From Stutzerimonas xanthomarina (lineage in GTDB: Bacteria > Pseudomonadota > Gammaproteobacteria > Pseudomonadales > Pseudomonadaceae): a stretch of DNA of 64,000 nucleotides. Both the position numbers and the translations under genes were made by a program. The stretch lies in assembly GCF_003935375.1 (NCBI RefSeq), contig NZ_RHQM01000008.1:124001-188000 (forward strand), read 5' to 3'. Shown here in pieces: positions 16,000-24,345 of the stretch; the first letter of the stretch is position 1, and every line of letters begins with the position of its first letter. The notes beneath the pieces were generated by a model, which saw only the letters and a list, made by a program, of their open reading frames with translations, had not been told where the DNA came from and made no database searches.

Positions 16000-18672
16000 T
16001 CAGCACCATTGGGGATAGCGGCGCAGAGCCTCGGTCAGGACGTTGCCGGGGATCGGCTTGTCGAACAGGTAGCCCTGACCGATATCACAGCGATGACGAC
16101 GCAGGAATTTCAGCTGCTCCGGTGTTTCGATTCCTTCAGCGACGACCTTCAGGTGCAGCTTGCGGGCCATGGCGATCACTGCCGAGGTGATCTCCACGTC
16201 GTCCTGGTTGCCCGGGATGTCCTTGATAAAGCTGCGATCGATCTTGATCACGTCGATGGGGAATTTCTTCAGGTAGCTCAGCGAGGAATACCCCGTGCCG
16301 AAGTCGTCCATGGCCAGCGTCAGGCCGAGCGCCTTGAGGCCGATCAGCTGCTGTCGGGTTTCCTCGGTGGCTTCGAGCAGGAGGCTTTCTGTCAGCTCCA
16401 GCTCCAGCTGCGCGGCGGGAAGTTGCTCTTCGAGCAGAATTGCGGCAATCGTGCCAAGCAGATCCGGATCCGAGAACTGCTTGGGTGAAAGGTTGATTGC
16501 GATCTGGGGCGCGCCAAGGCCTAGCGCGGAAAGGGTGACGCCCATCCGGCACGCTTCCCGCGCGACCCACTTGCCGATCGGGATGATCAGCCCGGTTTCT
16601 TCCGCGACGCTGATGAACTGATCCGGGCGGATCATGCCCTTTTCCGGATGGTTCCAGCGCAGCAGCGCTTCCAGCCCCTGCAGTCGGCCGGTATGCAGGC
16701 ATAGCTTGGGCTGGTAGAACACCTCCAACTCGTTCTGCAGCAGCGCACGGCGCAGGTTGTTCTCGACGAACAGCTTGTAGTTGGCTTCGGCATGCAGGGC
16801 TTCGGTAAATATCTGCACCTGGTTCTTGCCGTTCGCCTTGGCCTTGTGCAGCGCTTGCCCGGCATGCTTCATCAGCGTTTCCGGGTCACGCCCGTGCTGG
16901 GGCGAGCACGCAAGCCCCAGGGACCCGCTGACGCTGATCAGCTGCTTGTCGACGAATAGCGGCTTATCGAGGATGCGCAGCACCTGGTCTGCCAGGCGGA
17001 CGCCTTCATCCAGTCCCTTGTCATCGAACAGCAGGGCGAACTCATTGCTGGCAAAGCGTGCCAGTACGGCCTGCTGGCTGAGTCCGTTGCGCAGTCGCCG
17101 GGCAAGGCTGGTGAGCAGCTTGTCGCCGGTCTGGTGGCCGAGGCTGTCGTTGATGCGCTTGAAGTTGTCGATGTCCACCAGCAACAGGCAGAGCCTGGGC
17201 TCGGCCCCGGCGGCAAAGCGCTCCTCGATGCTGCGAATGAAGTACGGACGATTGCCCAGGTTGGTCAGGTTGTCGGTATAGGCCAGACGCTCGATATGCT
17301 GATGCGCCAGTTTGCTGCGGGTGATGTCCTCGTAGATGCCGATGTAGTGGGTCAGCGCGCCTTCTTCATTGAAGACCTTGGAGATGGAAAGCTGACCCCA
17401 GTACGGCTCGAGGTTCTTGCGTCGGGAGCGGAACTCGCCCTGCCAGCTGTTGCTGTGGGCAAGTACCGAAGAGGTGTCGAACAGCAGCTCGCCGAGGTTT
17501 TCCAGAGCCTTCAGATCGGCCAGACGCTGACCGCGTACCTCGGCTGAGGAAAACTGGCTGATGACGGTGAATGCCGGATTCACATATTCCACCCGGCCTT
17601 CTCGGTCGACCAGGATGAAGGCGCTGGCGCTCTGTTCCACGGCGCGCTGGAACAGGCCGAGCATATGGGTTGCGCTGAGCCGCTGCTGATTGGCCAGCAC
17701 CTGCGCATACTGATCGGCCAGCTCGCCGGCGAAGGCGATCTCGTCGGCCTGCCATGCGCGCGGTTTGCCTGTGTGTTGCAGGCTGAGAACGCCGATTACC
17801 TCCCCACCGACTCGAATGCTGGCGTCCAGGATCGAGCGAACTCCCTGCGGGCGATAGATAAGCTGGTCAAGTTCGCAGGTGCGGTGATCCTGGGACACGT
17901 CCTGCGCATCGACGGCGCGACCGCTCTGCAGCGCCTGCAAGTAGCGGGGAAAGGGTGCGAGTTCCAGGGCTGAGGGCGTTTCGTAATGGTCGCTGTCGAG
18001 TCGGTAGCACGACACTGGCTCCAGGCGCGTGCCGTCCAGATGCCAGATTGTCGCGCGGTTCAGCTCGTAGACTTCGCAGGCGGCCTGGGTGATCAGCTGT
18101 GCCGCTTCCAGTTCCGGATTGGCGGAGCCGTAGCGATGCCGAGCCAGTCTGACGATCAGGCTCTGCTGGGTGCGCGAGCGCAGCATGTGCTCGATGTGTT
18201 CGTCCTGGGCTTGCTGATGTTGCTGCAGCGCCGTGCGCAGTCGGGCGTTCTGCGCCCTGAGATCCTGATCCGATTCAGGCTGGCGTCCGGGCATCAGATA
18301 GCCCCTGAGCAGCTCGCGACCATACTGCTGGCAAACTTCGCCGAGTTCGGTGATGTCCTGCACGCCGTCAGGCGTGTGCAGTCGATAGCTGACTGAATAG
18401 TGGCTGCGGCCTGTCAGCTGTTGCTGAATCTCTTCGTGTAGCTGGTGACGGACGCTGGGCTCCATCAGGCTGGCGTAGGGGGCGTCGACCAGGGAGCAAA
18501 GGTCGCCGGCGGAAACACCGAGATAACGCTCGCAAGCGGGGTCGAGAAACAGCAGTGTCCAGCTGGACTCGTTCAAGCGCTCGAAACGCAGCATGCCGAG
18601 CCGTGAAGGCACTGGCAACTGCGTCACAACCTCGGTCGCCAGACGGCTGGCGGCATCGGTATGTATTTTCAT
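16000..18672 (-). CDS. dipA: c-di-GMP phosphodiesterase DipA (PAS-GAF-PAS-GGDEF-EAL)
   Basis: An 890-residue cytoplasmic signalling protein. The order is an N-terminal PAS-like region (about 20-150), a GAF region (about 190-335, with ILDASIRVGGEVIGVLSLQH), a PAS domain (about 345-470), GGDEF (about 475-630) and EAL (about 640-885). The cyclase site is degenerate (RFASNEFALLF in place of GGDEF). The EAL domain keeps EALLRW, the DDFGTGYSSLSYL loop and KIDRSFI, so hydrolysis of c-di-GMP is predicted, with the GGDEF domain regulatory. Length, architecture and the msrA/aceF neighbourhood match P. aeruginosa DipA, which promotes biofilm dispersion. The start codon has only a weak ribosome site, so the N-terminus is less certain. 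Confidence 0.9.
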   Translation of the reverse strand: MKIHTDAASRLATEVVTQLPVPSRLGMLRFERLNESSWTLLFLDPACERYLGVSAGDLCSLVDAPYASLMEPSVRHQLHEEIQQQLTGRSHYSVSYRLHTPDGVQDITELGEVCQQYGRELLRGYLMPGRQPESDQDLRAQNARLRTALQQHQQAQDEHIEHMLRSRTQQSLIVRLARHRYGSANPELEAAQLITQAACEVYELNRATIWHLDGTRLEPVSCYRLDSDHYETPSALELAPFPRYLQALQSGRAVDAQDVSQDHRTCELDQLIYRPQGVRSILDASIRVGGEVIGVLSLQHTGKPRAWQADEIAFAGELADQYAQVLANQQRLSATHMLGLFQRAVEQSASAFILVDREGRVEYVNPAFTVISQFSSAEVRGQRLADLKALENLGELLFDTSSVLAHSNSWQGEFRSRRKNLEPYWGQLSISKVFNEEGALTHYIGIYEDITRSKLAHQHIERLAYTDNLTNLGNRPYFIRSIEERFAAGAEPRLCLLLVDIDNFKRINDSLGHQTGDKLLTSLARRLRNGLSQQAVLARFASNEFALLFDDKGLDEGVRLADQVLRILDKPLFVDKQLISVSGSLGLACSPQHGRDPETLMKHAGQALHKAKANGKNQVQIFTEALHAEANYKLFVENNLRRALLQNELEVFYQPKLCLHTGRLQGLEALLRWNHPEKGMIRPDQFISVAEETGLIIPIGKWVAREACRMGVTLSALGLGAPQIAINLSPKQFSDPDLLGTIAAILLEEQLPAAQLELELTESLLLEATEETRQQLIGLKALGLTLAMDDFGTGYSSLSYLKKFPIDVIKIDRSFIKDIPGNQDDVEITSAVIAMARKLHLKVVAEGIETPEQLKFLRRHRCDIGQGYLFDKPIPGNVLTEALRRYPQWC

Positions 18673-18782
18673 CGAGCGGTTGGCTTCCAGTATGCTCCAC
18701 GGAGTCGGGCTGGCCTGTGCTCCAGGCGCCGTTCCAGCGAAGGACGATGGCTAAATAATATTAATTTCGGCAAGGGTGCATC

Positions 18783-19310
18783 ATGCGACAGGGACTGACA
18801 AGTCGGCTTGCAAAGTTAGTGATGGTCTCGGTTCTCTGCGTGATCGGAACACCTCTGATCGCGAGTGAAGTGGTGGAGTTCGGCTCGGATGAGTCGGCTC
18901 GCTATCTCACTGAATTGAAAAAGCTTTATCTCTCCAGCAGCGATCGCGAAGCGCTGCTCGCGCATAGTAACGGATTGCTCGATACCTACGCATTGCGAGC
19001 GGGTTATCAGGTTGGCCAGGCCAATCCGCAGGACTTTCTCTACGAGCTGAGCGTGGCGACTCCTGGCGAGTTGCGCATACGCGAGGAAGTCCGCAGCAGC
19101 AGCGGCGGTGTTGCCGTGCGCAACCGCAGTCTGTCGGTATTCGGGCTTGATCCCTATCTGCAATATCAGTGTCCTGCGCAAGGGTTCAGTTGTTCGATCA
19201 GCAGCCCCATCGACGGCCTGCCCTTGCTGGTCATTCTGCGCGACCCCCAGGGTGCCGAAGAGCTGGCCAAGGCGCTGTCTTTTCTGATTCGTAATCTGCA
19301 GAAGGGTTGA
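18783..19310 (+). CDS. Hypothetical exported protein
   Basis: A 175-residue protein with a clear Sec signal peptide (basic MRQGLTSRLAK, hydrophobic LVMVSVLCVIGTPLIAS, likely cleavage near residues 28-30). The mature part has two cysteines in the C-terminal half (YQCPAQGFSCSI), perhaps a disulfide in the periplasm. AAGGGTG precedes the ATG. The C-terminus (LVILRDPQGAEELAKALSFLIRNLQ) looks helical. I do not recognise a family. It lies divergent from dipA and convergent with aceF, sharing a bidirectional terminator with aceF. Confidence 0.75.
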   Translation: MRQGLTSRLAKLVMVSVLCVIGTPLIASEVVEFGSDESARYLTELKKLYLSSSDREALLAHSNGLLDTYALRAGYQVGQANPQDFLYELSVATPGELRIREEVRSSSGGVAVRNRSLSVFGLDPYLQYQCPAQGFSCSISSPIDGLPLLVILRDPQGAEELAKALSFLIRNLQKG

Positions 19311-19345
19311 CGCAGCAGTCGGTACGCGTGATCCCTGCACAATAG

Positions 19346-19381
19346 AAAACGCCGCATCTTCTTCAGAGGATGCGGCGTTTT
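19346..19381. terminator. Bidirectional terminator between the exported unknown and aceF
   Basis: CGCCGCATC (19350-19358) pairs with GATGCGGCG (19369-19377) and is flanked by AAAA on the left and TTTT on the right, so it has a U-run in either direction. It serves both convergent genes. Confidence 0.92.
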
Positions 19382-19396
19382 CGTTTGGCTCAGCCG

Positions 19397-21403
19397 TTAC
19401 AGCAGCAGGGTGCGGATATCCGCCAGCAGCTCCGACAGCCGTTTGGTGAAGCGTGCGGCGGCAGCCCCGTTGATCACACGGTGATCGTAGGACAGCGAGA
19501 GCGGCAACATCAGGCGCGGCTCGAATGCCTTGCCGTCCCAGACTGGCTGCATCGTCGCCTTGGATACCCCGAGAATCGCCACTTCCGGCGCGTTGACGAT
19601 CGGCGTGAAGCCGGTGCCGCCAATGTGGCCAAGGCTGGAAATGGTGAAGCAGGCACCCTGCATGGCGTCAGGCGAGAGCTTCTTGCTGCGCGCTTTCTCC
19701 GCCAGCTCGGCCGCTTCGCCAGCCAACTGCAGCAAACTCTTCTGATCCACGTTCTTGATCACCGGGACCATCAGGCCATCCGGCGTATCCACGGCGAAGC
19801 CGATGTGCACATACTTCTTGCGGATCAGTGCCTTGCCGCTTGGCGCCAGCGAGCTGTTGAAGTCCGGCAGCTCCTTGAGCAGGTGCGCACACGCCTTGAG
19901 CAACAACGGCAGCACGGTGAGCTTGACGCCGGCCTTCTCGGCGGCAGCCTTCTGGGAGACGCGGAAAGCCTCCAGTTCGGTGATATCGGCCGATTCGAAC
20001 TGGGTCACGTGCGGTACGTTCAGCCAGCTGCGGTGCAGGTTGGCTGCGCCGATCTGCATCAGGCGCGACATCGCGACTTCTTCGACTTCGCCGAACTTGC
20101 TGAAGTCCACGGCCGGGATCGGCGGAATGCCGGCACCACCCGAGGCACCTTCGGCCGGAGCCTGCTTGGCCTTGTGCAGCATGTTCTTGACGTAGGCCTG
20201 GACATCTTCCTTGAGAATCCGGCCCTTGGGACCGGTGGCCGGAACATCGGCCAGGTCGACGCCGTACTCGCGCGCGGTCATGCGAACCGCCGGCCCGGCG
20301 TGAACCTTGGTGCCGGCCTTGCTCGGACCGCTGACGGCCGGAGCCGGCGTCGCCGCGGCCTTCGCCTCCGGTACGCCCTGCTTGTTCGGTGCGACGGCCT
20401 GCTGCTGGGAAACGGCCTCCTGCGGCCTGCTCTCGGCCTTTTTCGCTGGCGCCGAGCCCTGGACCTTGAGGGTCAGGATCAGGTCGCCGGTCTTGGCATC
20501 GTCACCCACCTTGATCGACAGCGACTCCACCACGCCCGCCTTGGGCGCCGGAATTTCCATGCTGGCCTTGTCGGATTCCAAGGTGATCAGCGACTGGTCC
20601 GCCTCGACGCTGTCGCCAGCCTTGATCATGACTTCGATGACCTTGGCGCTGCCGCTGGAACCGATGTCCGGAATACGAACCTCCTCCACGGACTCGCCTG
20701 CAGTTTCGGCCGGTGCTTCTGCGGCCTGCTCGGTCAGTTTCTCCTTGGCCGGGCTTTGTGCCTGGCTGGTCGGAGCACTGGCCGCTCCCGGCTTGCTCGA
20801 GGCGGTACCCTTGAGGATCAGGATCAGATCGCCGGTACCGACTTCGTCGCCCACCTTGACCGAAATGCTCTCGACTACGCCAGCGGCTGGAGAGGGGATC
20901 TCCATGCTGGCCTTGTCGGACTCGAGAGTGATCAGCGGTTGCTCGGCGGCGATGGTATCGCCGGCCTTCACTGATATCTCGATCACGCTGGCCTTGCCGG
21001 AGGAGCCGATGTCCGGAACCTTGATTTCCTGCGACTCGCCTTCCTCGGCGGAGGCCGAAGAATTGTCATCTCCCGGAGGCGTAGGTGCTTCGGCTTCATC
21101 AGTCGGGCCGCCAGTGCTGGCAGCGGCAGGCTCGGCCGCGGCTTGCGCCGGCGCTTCGCTGTCAGTTCCTTCTTCGCTTTCCAGCTCAAGTAGCTCGTCA
21201 CCTTCTTTCAGGCGGTCGCCGAGCTTGACCTTCAAGGCCTTCACGACGCCAGCCTTGGGTGCCGGGATTTCCATGCTGGCCTTGTCGGACTCCAGCGTCA
21301 GGATGCTCTGGTCCGCTTCGATACGGTCGCCGACCTTGACGAACAACTCGATTACTTCACCCTCACCGCTGCCGATGTCGGGTACGCGTATGATTTCACT
21401 CAC
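19397..21403 (-). CDS. aceF: Pyruvate dehydrogenase E2 (dihydrolipoamide acetyltransferase), three lipoyl domains
   Basis: A 668-residue core subunit of the pyruvate dehydrogenase complex. Three N-terminal lipoyl domains carry the lipoylated lysine in ESDKASMEIP (Lys41, Lys164, Lys279), joined by Ala/Pro/Glu-rich linkers. An E3/E1-binding domain follows (VHAGPAVRMTAREYGVDL), then the acetyltransferase domain with DHRVINGAAAARF (His near 637). Asn instead of Asp in the HRVxxG motif also occurs in A. vinelandii E2. I chose the GTG at 21403 because AGGAGA lies seven nt upstream and the product begins SEIIRVPDIG; an in-frame codon at 21424 would include the ribosome site. It lies 27 nt behind aceE in one operon. 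Confidence 0.95.
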   Translation of the reverse strand: MSEIIRVPDIGSGEGEVIELFVKVGDRIEADQSILTLESDKASMEIPAPKAGVVKALKVKLGDRLKEGDELLELESEEGTDSEAPAQAAAEPAAASTGGPTDEAEAPTPPGDDNSSASAEEGESQEIKVPDIGSSGKASVIEISVKAGDTIAAEQPLITLESDKASMEIPSPAAGVVESISVKVGDEVGTGDLILILKGTASSKPGAASAPTSQAQSPAKEKLTEQAAEAPAETAGESVEEVRIPDIGSSGSAKVIEVMIKAGDSVEADQSLITLESDKASMEIPAPKAGVVESLSIKVGDDAKTGDLILTLKVQGSAPAKKAESRPQEAVSQQQAVAPNKQGVPEAKAAATPAPAVSGPSKAGTKVHAGPAVRMTAREYGVDLADVPATGPKGRILKEDVQAYVKNMLHKAKQAPAEGASGGAGIPPIPAVDFSKFGEVEEVAMSRLMQIGAANLHRSWLNVPHVTQFESADITELEAFRVSQKAAAEKAGVKLTVLPLLLKACAHLLKELPDFNSSLAPSGKALIRKKYVHIGFAVDTPDGLMVPVIKNVDQKSLLQLAGEAAELAEKARSKKLSPDAMQGACFTISSLGHIGGTGFTPIVNAPEVAILGVSKATMQPVWDGKAFEPRLMLPLSLSYDHRVINGAAAARFTKRLSELLADIRTLLL

Positions 21404-21430
21404 AATAGGTTCTCCTGTGCGCACGCAGCA

Positions 21431-24076
21431 TCAGCAATCCAGCGGATTGCGCTTCTCGGGGTCGATACCGAACTCGGTGATGGCATTGGCCACCACGGTG
21501 CGTTCGATGGCGCCGCGATCGGCGAGTGCCTGCAGTGCCGCGACGGCAACCCAGCGGCGGTCGACTTCGAAGAAGTCACGCAGCTTGGCGCGCGAGTCGC
21601 TGCGGCCGAAGCCGTCAGTGCCGAGCACCTGGTATTCGCGCGACGGAACCCACTGACGGATCTGATCGGCGAACAGCTTCATGTAGTCGGTCGAGGCCAC
21701 TACCGGGCCTTCGCGGCCTTCCAGACACTGCTCGACATAGCTCTTGCGCGGCTTCTCGGTCGGGTGCAGACGGTTCCAGCGGTCGACCGCCAGGCCATCG
21801 CGACGCAGCTCGTTGAAGCTGGTTACGCTCCAGACGTCGGCGCCGACGCCCATCTTGGCGAGGATATCCACCGCAGCACGCACTTCACGCAGGATGGTGC
21901 CGGAACCCAGCAGCTGTACGCGGTGCTTGAAGTCGCCCCTGGCTTCCTCGAGCAGGTACATGCCCTTGATGATGCCGTCCTCGACACCCTGCGGCATGGC
22001 CGGCTGCTGGTAGTTCTCGTTCATCACGGTGATGTAGTAGTAGACGCTCTTTTGCAGCTCCATCATCTCGTGCATGCCGTGATGCATGATCACCGCCAGC
22101 TCGTAGCCGTAGGTGGGGTCATAGCTGCGGCAGTTGGGGATGGTGCTGGCGAGGATGTGGCTATGGCCGTCCTCGTGCTGCAGGCCTTCGCCGTTCAGCG
22201 TGGTGCGCCCGGAGGTGCCACCGAGCAGGAAACCACGGGTCTGGGCATCGCCGGCCGCCCAGGCCAGGTCGCCGATCCGCTGGAAGCCAAACATCGAATA
22301 GAAGATGTAGACCGGCAGCATCGGCTGGTTGTAGTTGCTGTAGGCGGTACCCGCCGCGATGAATGAGGAGAAGGCACCCGCTTCGTTCAGGCCTTCCTGC
22401 AGGATTTGACCATCCTTTTCTTCGCGGTAGTACATCACCTGGTCGCGGTCGACCGGCTCGTAAAGCTGCCCGACCGGGGAATAGATGCCCAGCTGACGGA
22501 ACATGCCTTCCATGCCGAAGGTGCGCGCCTCGTCGGCGAGGATCGGCACGATGCGCTTGCCCAGATCCTTGTCCTTCACCAGCTGCGACAGGATCCGACC
22601 GAACGCCATGGTCGTGGAGATCTCGCGATCACCGGAACCGTCGAGCACCGCCTTGAGGGTTTCCAGCGGCGGCGTCGGAATGCTGAAGCTCTTCGACCGG
22701 CGCTGCGGCAGCGAGCCACCGAGTTTCTCGCGGCACTTGCGCAGGTAGCGCATCTCGGCGCTGTCTTCGGCCGGGCGGTAGAACGGCAGTTCTTCGAGCT
22801 GCGAATCGTTGACCGGGATGTCGAAGCGGTCGCGGAATTTCTTCAGGCTGTCGATATCGACTTTCTTGGTGTTGTGGGCGATGTTCTTCGCCTCACCGGC
22901 ACCGGTGCCGTAGCCCTTGATGGTCTTGGCCAGAATGACGGTTGGCTGGCCCTTGTGATTGACCGCTTGGTGGTAAGCGGCATAAACCTTGTACGGATCG
23001 TGGCCGCCGCGGTTGAGCTTCCAGACTTCCTCGTCGGACATGTTCTCGACGCGCTTGAGCAGCTCGGGATCGGCGCCGAAGAAATGCTTGCGCACATAGG
23101 CGCCGTCTTTGGCCTTGTAGTTCTGGTATTCGCCGTCGATGGCTTCGTCCATGCGGCGCTGCATGCGGCCGTCCTCGTCGGCGGCGAACAGTGGGTCCCA
23201 CAGGCGGCCCCATACGACCTTGTTGACGTTCCAGTTGGCGCCTTTGAATACGCCTTCCAGCTCCTGGATGATCTTGCTGTTGCCGCGTACCGGGCCGTCC
23301 AGACGCTGCAGGTTGCAGTTGATGACGAACACCAGGTTGTCGAGGTTCTCGCGACCGGCCAGGGAAATCGCGCCGAGGGTTTCCGGCTCGTCGCACTCGC
23401 CGTCGCCGATGAAGCACCAGACGCGCTGCTTGCCGGCGGGAATGAAGCCGCGGTTTTCCAGGTACTTCATGAAGCGTGCCTGGTAGATCGCGGTGATCGG
23501 GCCCAGGCCCATGGAAACGGTGGGGAACTGCCAGAAGTCCGGCATCAGGTGCGGATGCGGGTAGCTCGACAGACCCTTGCCATCGACTTCCTGGCGGAAG
23601 TTGAGCATCTGCTCTTCGCTCAGGCGACCTTCGAGGAAGGCACGGGCATAGATGCCAGGGGAGGCATGCCCCTGATAGTAGATCAGGTCGCCGCCGTGCT
23701 CTTCCGTTGGGGCCTGGAAGAAATAGTTGAAACCGATGTCGTAGAGGGTCGCGCTGGAAGCGAAGGTGGAGATGTGCCCACCCAGATCCGGATCCTTGAG
23801 GTTGGCGCGCATCACCATGGCCAGTGCGTTCCAGCGGACCAGGGAGCGAATGCGGCGCTCCATGAACAGGTCGCCAGGCATCTTGGCTTCACGGGTGACG
23901 GGGATGGTATTGCGGTACGGCGTGGTGATGCCGTAGGGCAGGGGGGTGCCGCTACGTGTGGCCAGTTCACCCATCCGGGTCATCAGGTAGTGAGCGCGGT
24001 CTTCACCCTCGCGGTCGAGGACGGACTCGAGGGCGTCCAGCCATTCCTGGGTTTCGACGGGATCGAGATCTTGCAT
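21431..24076 (-). CDS. aceE: Pyruvate dehydrogenase E1 component, homodimeric type
   Basis: An 881-residue thiamine-diphosphate enzyme that decarboxylates pyruvate and acetylates the lipoyl arms of AceF. The ThDP motif is GDGECDEPETLGAIS ending in NCN (near 221-253). The substrate-site region includes GHASPGIYARAFLEGRL and the later HEDGHSHIL. The start at 24076 (MQDLDPVETQEWLDAL) has GGAG six nt upstream; an ATG at 24088 would overlap that site. It heads the aceE-aceF operon, divergent from glnE across a region holding a twin palindrome. Confidence 0.96.
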   Translation of the reverse strand: MQDLDPVETQEWLDALESVLDREGEDRAHYLMTRMGELATRSGTPLPYGITTPYRNTIPVTREAKMPGDLFMERRIRSLVRWNALAMVMRANLKDPDLGGHISTFASSATLYDIGFNYFFQAPTEEHGGDLIYYQGHASPGIYARAFLEGRLSEEQMLNFRQEVDGKGLSSYPHPHLMPDFWQFPTVSMGLGPITAIYQARFMKYLENRGFIPAGKQRVWCFIGDGECDEPETLGAISLAGRENLDNLVFVINCNLQRLDGPVRGNSKIIQELEGVFKGANWNVNKVVWGRLWDPLFAADEDGRMQRRMDEAIDGEYQNYKAKDGAYVRKHFFGADPELLKRVENMSDEEVWKLNRGGHDPYKVYAAYHQAVNHKGQPTVILAKTIKGYGTGAGEAKNIAHNTKKVDIDSLKKFRDRFDIPVNDSQLEELPFYRPAEDSAEMRYLRKCREKLGGSLPQRRSKSFSIPTPPLETLKAVLDGSGDREISTTMAFGRILSQLVKDKDLGKRIVPILADEARTFGMEGMFRQLGIYSPVGQLYEPVDRDQVMYYREEKDGQILQEGLNEAGAFSSFIAAGTAYSNYNQPMLPVYIFYSMFGFQRIGDLAWAAGDAQTRGFLLGGTSGRTTLNGEGLQHEDGHSHILASTIPNCRSYDPTYGYELAVIMHHGMHEMMELQKSVYYYITVMNENYQQPAMPQGVEDGIIKGMYLLEEARGDFKHRVQLLGSGTILREVRAAVDILAKMGVGADVWSVTSFNELRRDGLAVDRWNRLHPTEKPRKSYVEQCLEGREGPVVASTDYMKLFADQIRQWVPSREYQVLGTDGFGRSDSRAKLRDFFEVDRRWVAVAALQALADRGAIERTVVANAITEFGIDPEKRNPLDC

Positions 24077-24187
24077 GGCTTGCTCCATGGCGGAAAGGCT
24101 TCCAGAATCGGTTGCCTGTTCGCGACCGGCTTTGTGGGCCGGTGCGTGTAATGTTCTTGGACGAGTGCCGGGGGTAGGGCCGGGCGT

Positions 24188-24255
24188 CTGTAGTTTTACT
24201 ACAAAATGACGTCCGGATCAGCCCCCTGAAATACTCTTTAGTAGTAAAACTACAG
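24188..24255. promoter_or_regulatory. Twin palindromic operator in the aceE/glnE intergenic region
   Basis: CTGTAGTTTTACTAC (24188-24202) and its exact inverse GTAGTAAAACTACAG (24241-24255) lie 38 nt apart. Each copy is itself a dyad (GTAGT-TTT-ACTAC), so this is either two operators for one dimeric repressor that could loop DNA, or one long hairpin. The TGTARTNNNAYTACA shape is close to sites described for HexR-type regulators of central carbon metabolism in gammaproteobacteria, which would make sense before aceEF, but the regulator is not proven. GntR/PdhR-type control is an alternative. Confidence 0.7.
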
Positions 24256-24345
24256 ATCAGCGGCGCTGGCATTTTCCTGAGAAAGGCATCTGCGAGGCTC
24301 TGAATCGCGCGGTTTCACTGTGTTGCTGCTGTGAAGGAAACCTCA

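Noticed and set aside
19370-20974. Long plus-strand open frame opposite aceF
   Set aside because: Repetitive because it mirrors the three lipoyl repeats; no ribosome site and no recognisable domain.
22406-24151. A 581-codon open frame opposite aceE
   Set aside because: Codon-bias shadow of aceE; composition has no protein-family character.
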